The notes under the pieces were generated by a model. That model was not told the DNA's origin, did not search any database, and saw only the letters and a program-made list of their open reading frames with translations. A DNA stretch of 64,000 bases, taken from Calothrix sp. FI2-JRJ7 (GTDB taxonomy: Bacteria; Cyanobacteriota; Cyanobacteriia; Cyanobacteriales; Nostocaceae). The DNA lies in NCBI GenBank assembly GCA_019359675.1, contig JAHHGX010000088.1:1-64000 (forward strand), given 5' to 3'. This document shows positions 63,458 to 64,000 of this stretch, piece after piece. Numbering within the stretch: the stretch's first letter is position 1; every line of letters starts with the position of its first letter. The position numbers and the translations under genes were made by a program.

Positions 63458-64000
63458 ATGTATCAACGTTGGATAATATCTAGTTTAAGCATTTTACTTA
63501 GTATCGTTGTGACAGCTTGTTCTAACGTTGCTACATCTCAACCTCAACAAATAACTACAACACCAACGGCGCCACAACAGTTAGCACAACGAGTAGTTGC
63601 ACTTACGCCTCTATCGGCAGACATAATTTATAGACTTGATCAAAATAAACTTGTGGGAATTGCTGGTAGTTCGGTGTTAAATAAAGACTCGCGTTTTCAA
63701 GACATTACGAGTGTAGCTCAAGGAAGAACACAGCCAAACCTAGAAAAAATTGTAGCGCTGAAACCTGACTTAGTTATCGGCGCCTCTGGATTTTCTGACT
63801 CGACTCTTAAACGTCTAGAGGAATTAAAGATTAGTACGCTAGCAACAAAAATAGATAGCTGGAAAGCACTAGAAGAACTGACGACGACTTTAGCTGTTAG
63901 AATAGGCGCCAGTCCCAAACCGTTACTAGATAAGTATCAGCAGCTTTTAGGACAAGGTACTAACACAAACAAAAATACTTCAGCTTTAGTATTAGTTAGC
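63458..64000 (+). CDS. Periplasmic binding lipoprotein of an ABC importer (Fe-siderophore/B12 type), 5' part
   Basis: The gene runs off the window after 181 codons. The ATG at 63458 has AGGGAG upstream. A lipobox follows a signal segment (SLSILLSIVVTACSN), so the mature protein is a lipoprotein. The body reads RVVALTPLSADIIYRLDQNK, LVGIAGSS, QPNLEKIVALKPDLVIGASG, the pattern of class III (BtuF/FhuD-type) binding proteins for siderophores, haem or cobalamin. The ligand cannot be read from this part, and the permease genes would be outside the window. Confidence 0.85.
   Translation, partial: MYQRWIISSLSILLSIVVTACSNVATSQPQQITTTPTAPQQLAQRVVALTPLSADIIYRLDQNKLVGIAGSSVLNKDSRFQDITSVAQGRTQPNLEKIVALKPDLVIGASGFSDSTLKRLEELKISTLATKIDSWKALEELTTTLAVRIGASPKPLLDKYQQLLGQGTNTNKNTSALVLVS

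Overview
The window looks like chromosomal DNA of a filamentous, heterocystous-type cyanobacterium. The signs are about 40% GC, PEP-CTERM, CHAT, CHASE2, DUF928 and DUF1822 families, haemagglutinin-type secreted proteins, small dispersed palindromes and an IS1-type element. The first bases are the 3' end of a 5S rRNA with its terminator, so the window starts at the end of an rRNA operon. The palindrome GGCGCC occurs about 75 times by hand count (about 4 expected), while the usual cyanobacterial HIP1 octamer was seen once.

Region 0.2-2.8 kb holds a small RHH-like gene, a chimeric junction between a Tat-protein gene fragment and a TPR-CHAT gene that has lost its CHAT domain, and a PEP-CTERM gene. 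Region 3.2-12.1 kb is a two-gene operon: an RTX-toxin-activating lysine acyltransferase (HlyC family) and a 2748-residue RTX protein ending in a pancreatic-lipase-like domain. Region 12.1-20.7 kb carries exported sugar enzymes (DUF4380, SMP-30/gluconolactonase, PQQ-type sugar dehydrogenase), an NHLP-leader RiPP precursor beside a frameshifted peptidase-transporter pseudogene, and a copper-radical oxidase paired with a Tat-exported protein. Region 20.7-23.1 kb is decayed: an IS1-family element with exact 8-bp target duplications, a truncated short-chain dehydrogenase and a collapsed GH31 glucosidase.

From 23.3 to 30.4 kb come a membrane Ser/Thr kinase, a 16-repeat TPR-CHAT protein and a TPR protein. 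From 30.8 to 40.8 kb runs a leftward secretion locus: PpiC-type isomerase, small exported protein, ABC exporter with a cyclic-nucleotide-binding-like domain and a degenerate C39 domain, HlyD adaptor, an RTX protein and a TPS-type haemagglutinin. Region 41-48 kb holds a PPC-domain protein, a membrane protein, a pentapeptide protein and a second haemagglutinin; three of these genes share a similar 5' leader. Region 48-57 kb is a signalling cluster (TPR-CHAT, DUF928, CHAT-CHASE2, and divergently a sigma factor and DUF1822). The right end carries gamma-glutamyltransferase, a 5' fragment duplicate of it, small exported proteins, an RND/HlyD adaptor, an S41 peptidase and the start of a binding-protein lipoprotein.

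The common theme is the cell surface and export: type I secretion substrates and exporter, TPS-type proteins, Tat and Sec proteins, and a caspase-like CHAT signalling set with its own sigma factor. The most interesting candidates are the acyltransferase/RTX-lipase pair, the orphan NHLP peptide, the oxidase/Tat pair, the CHAT-CHASE2-sigma cluster with shared leaders, and the GGCGCC palindrome.
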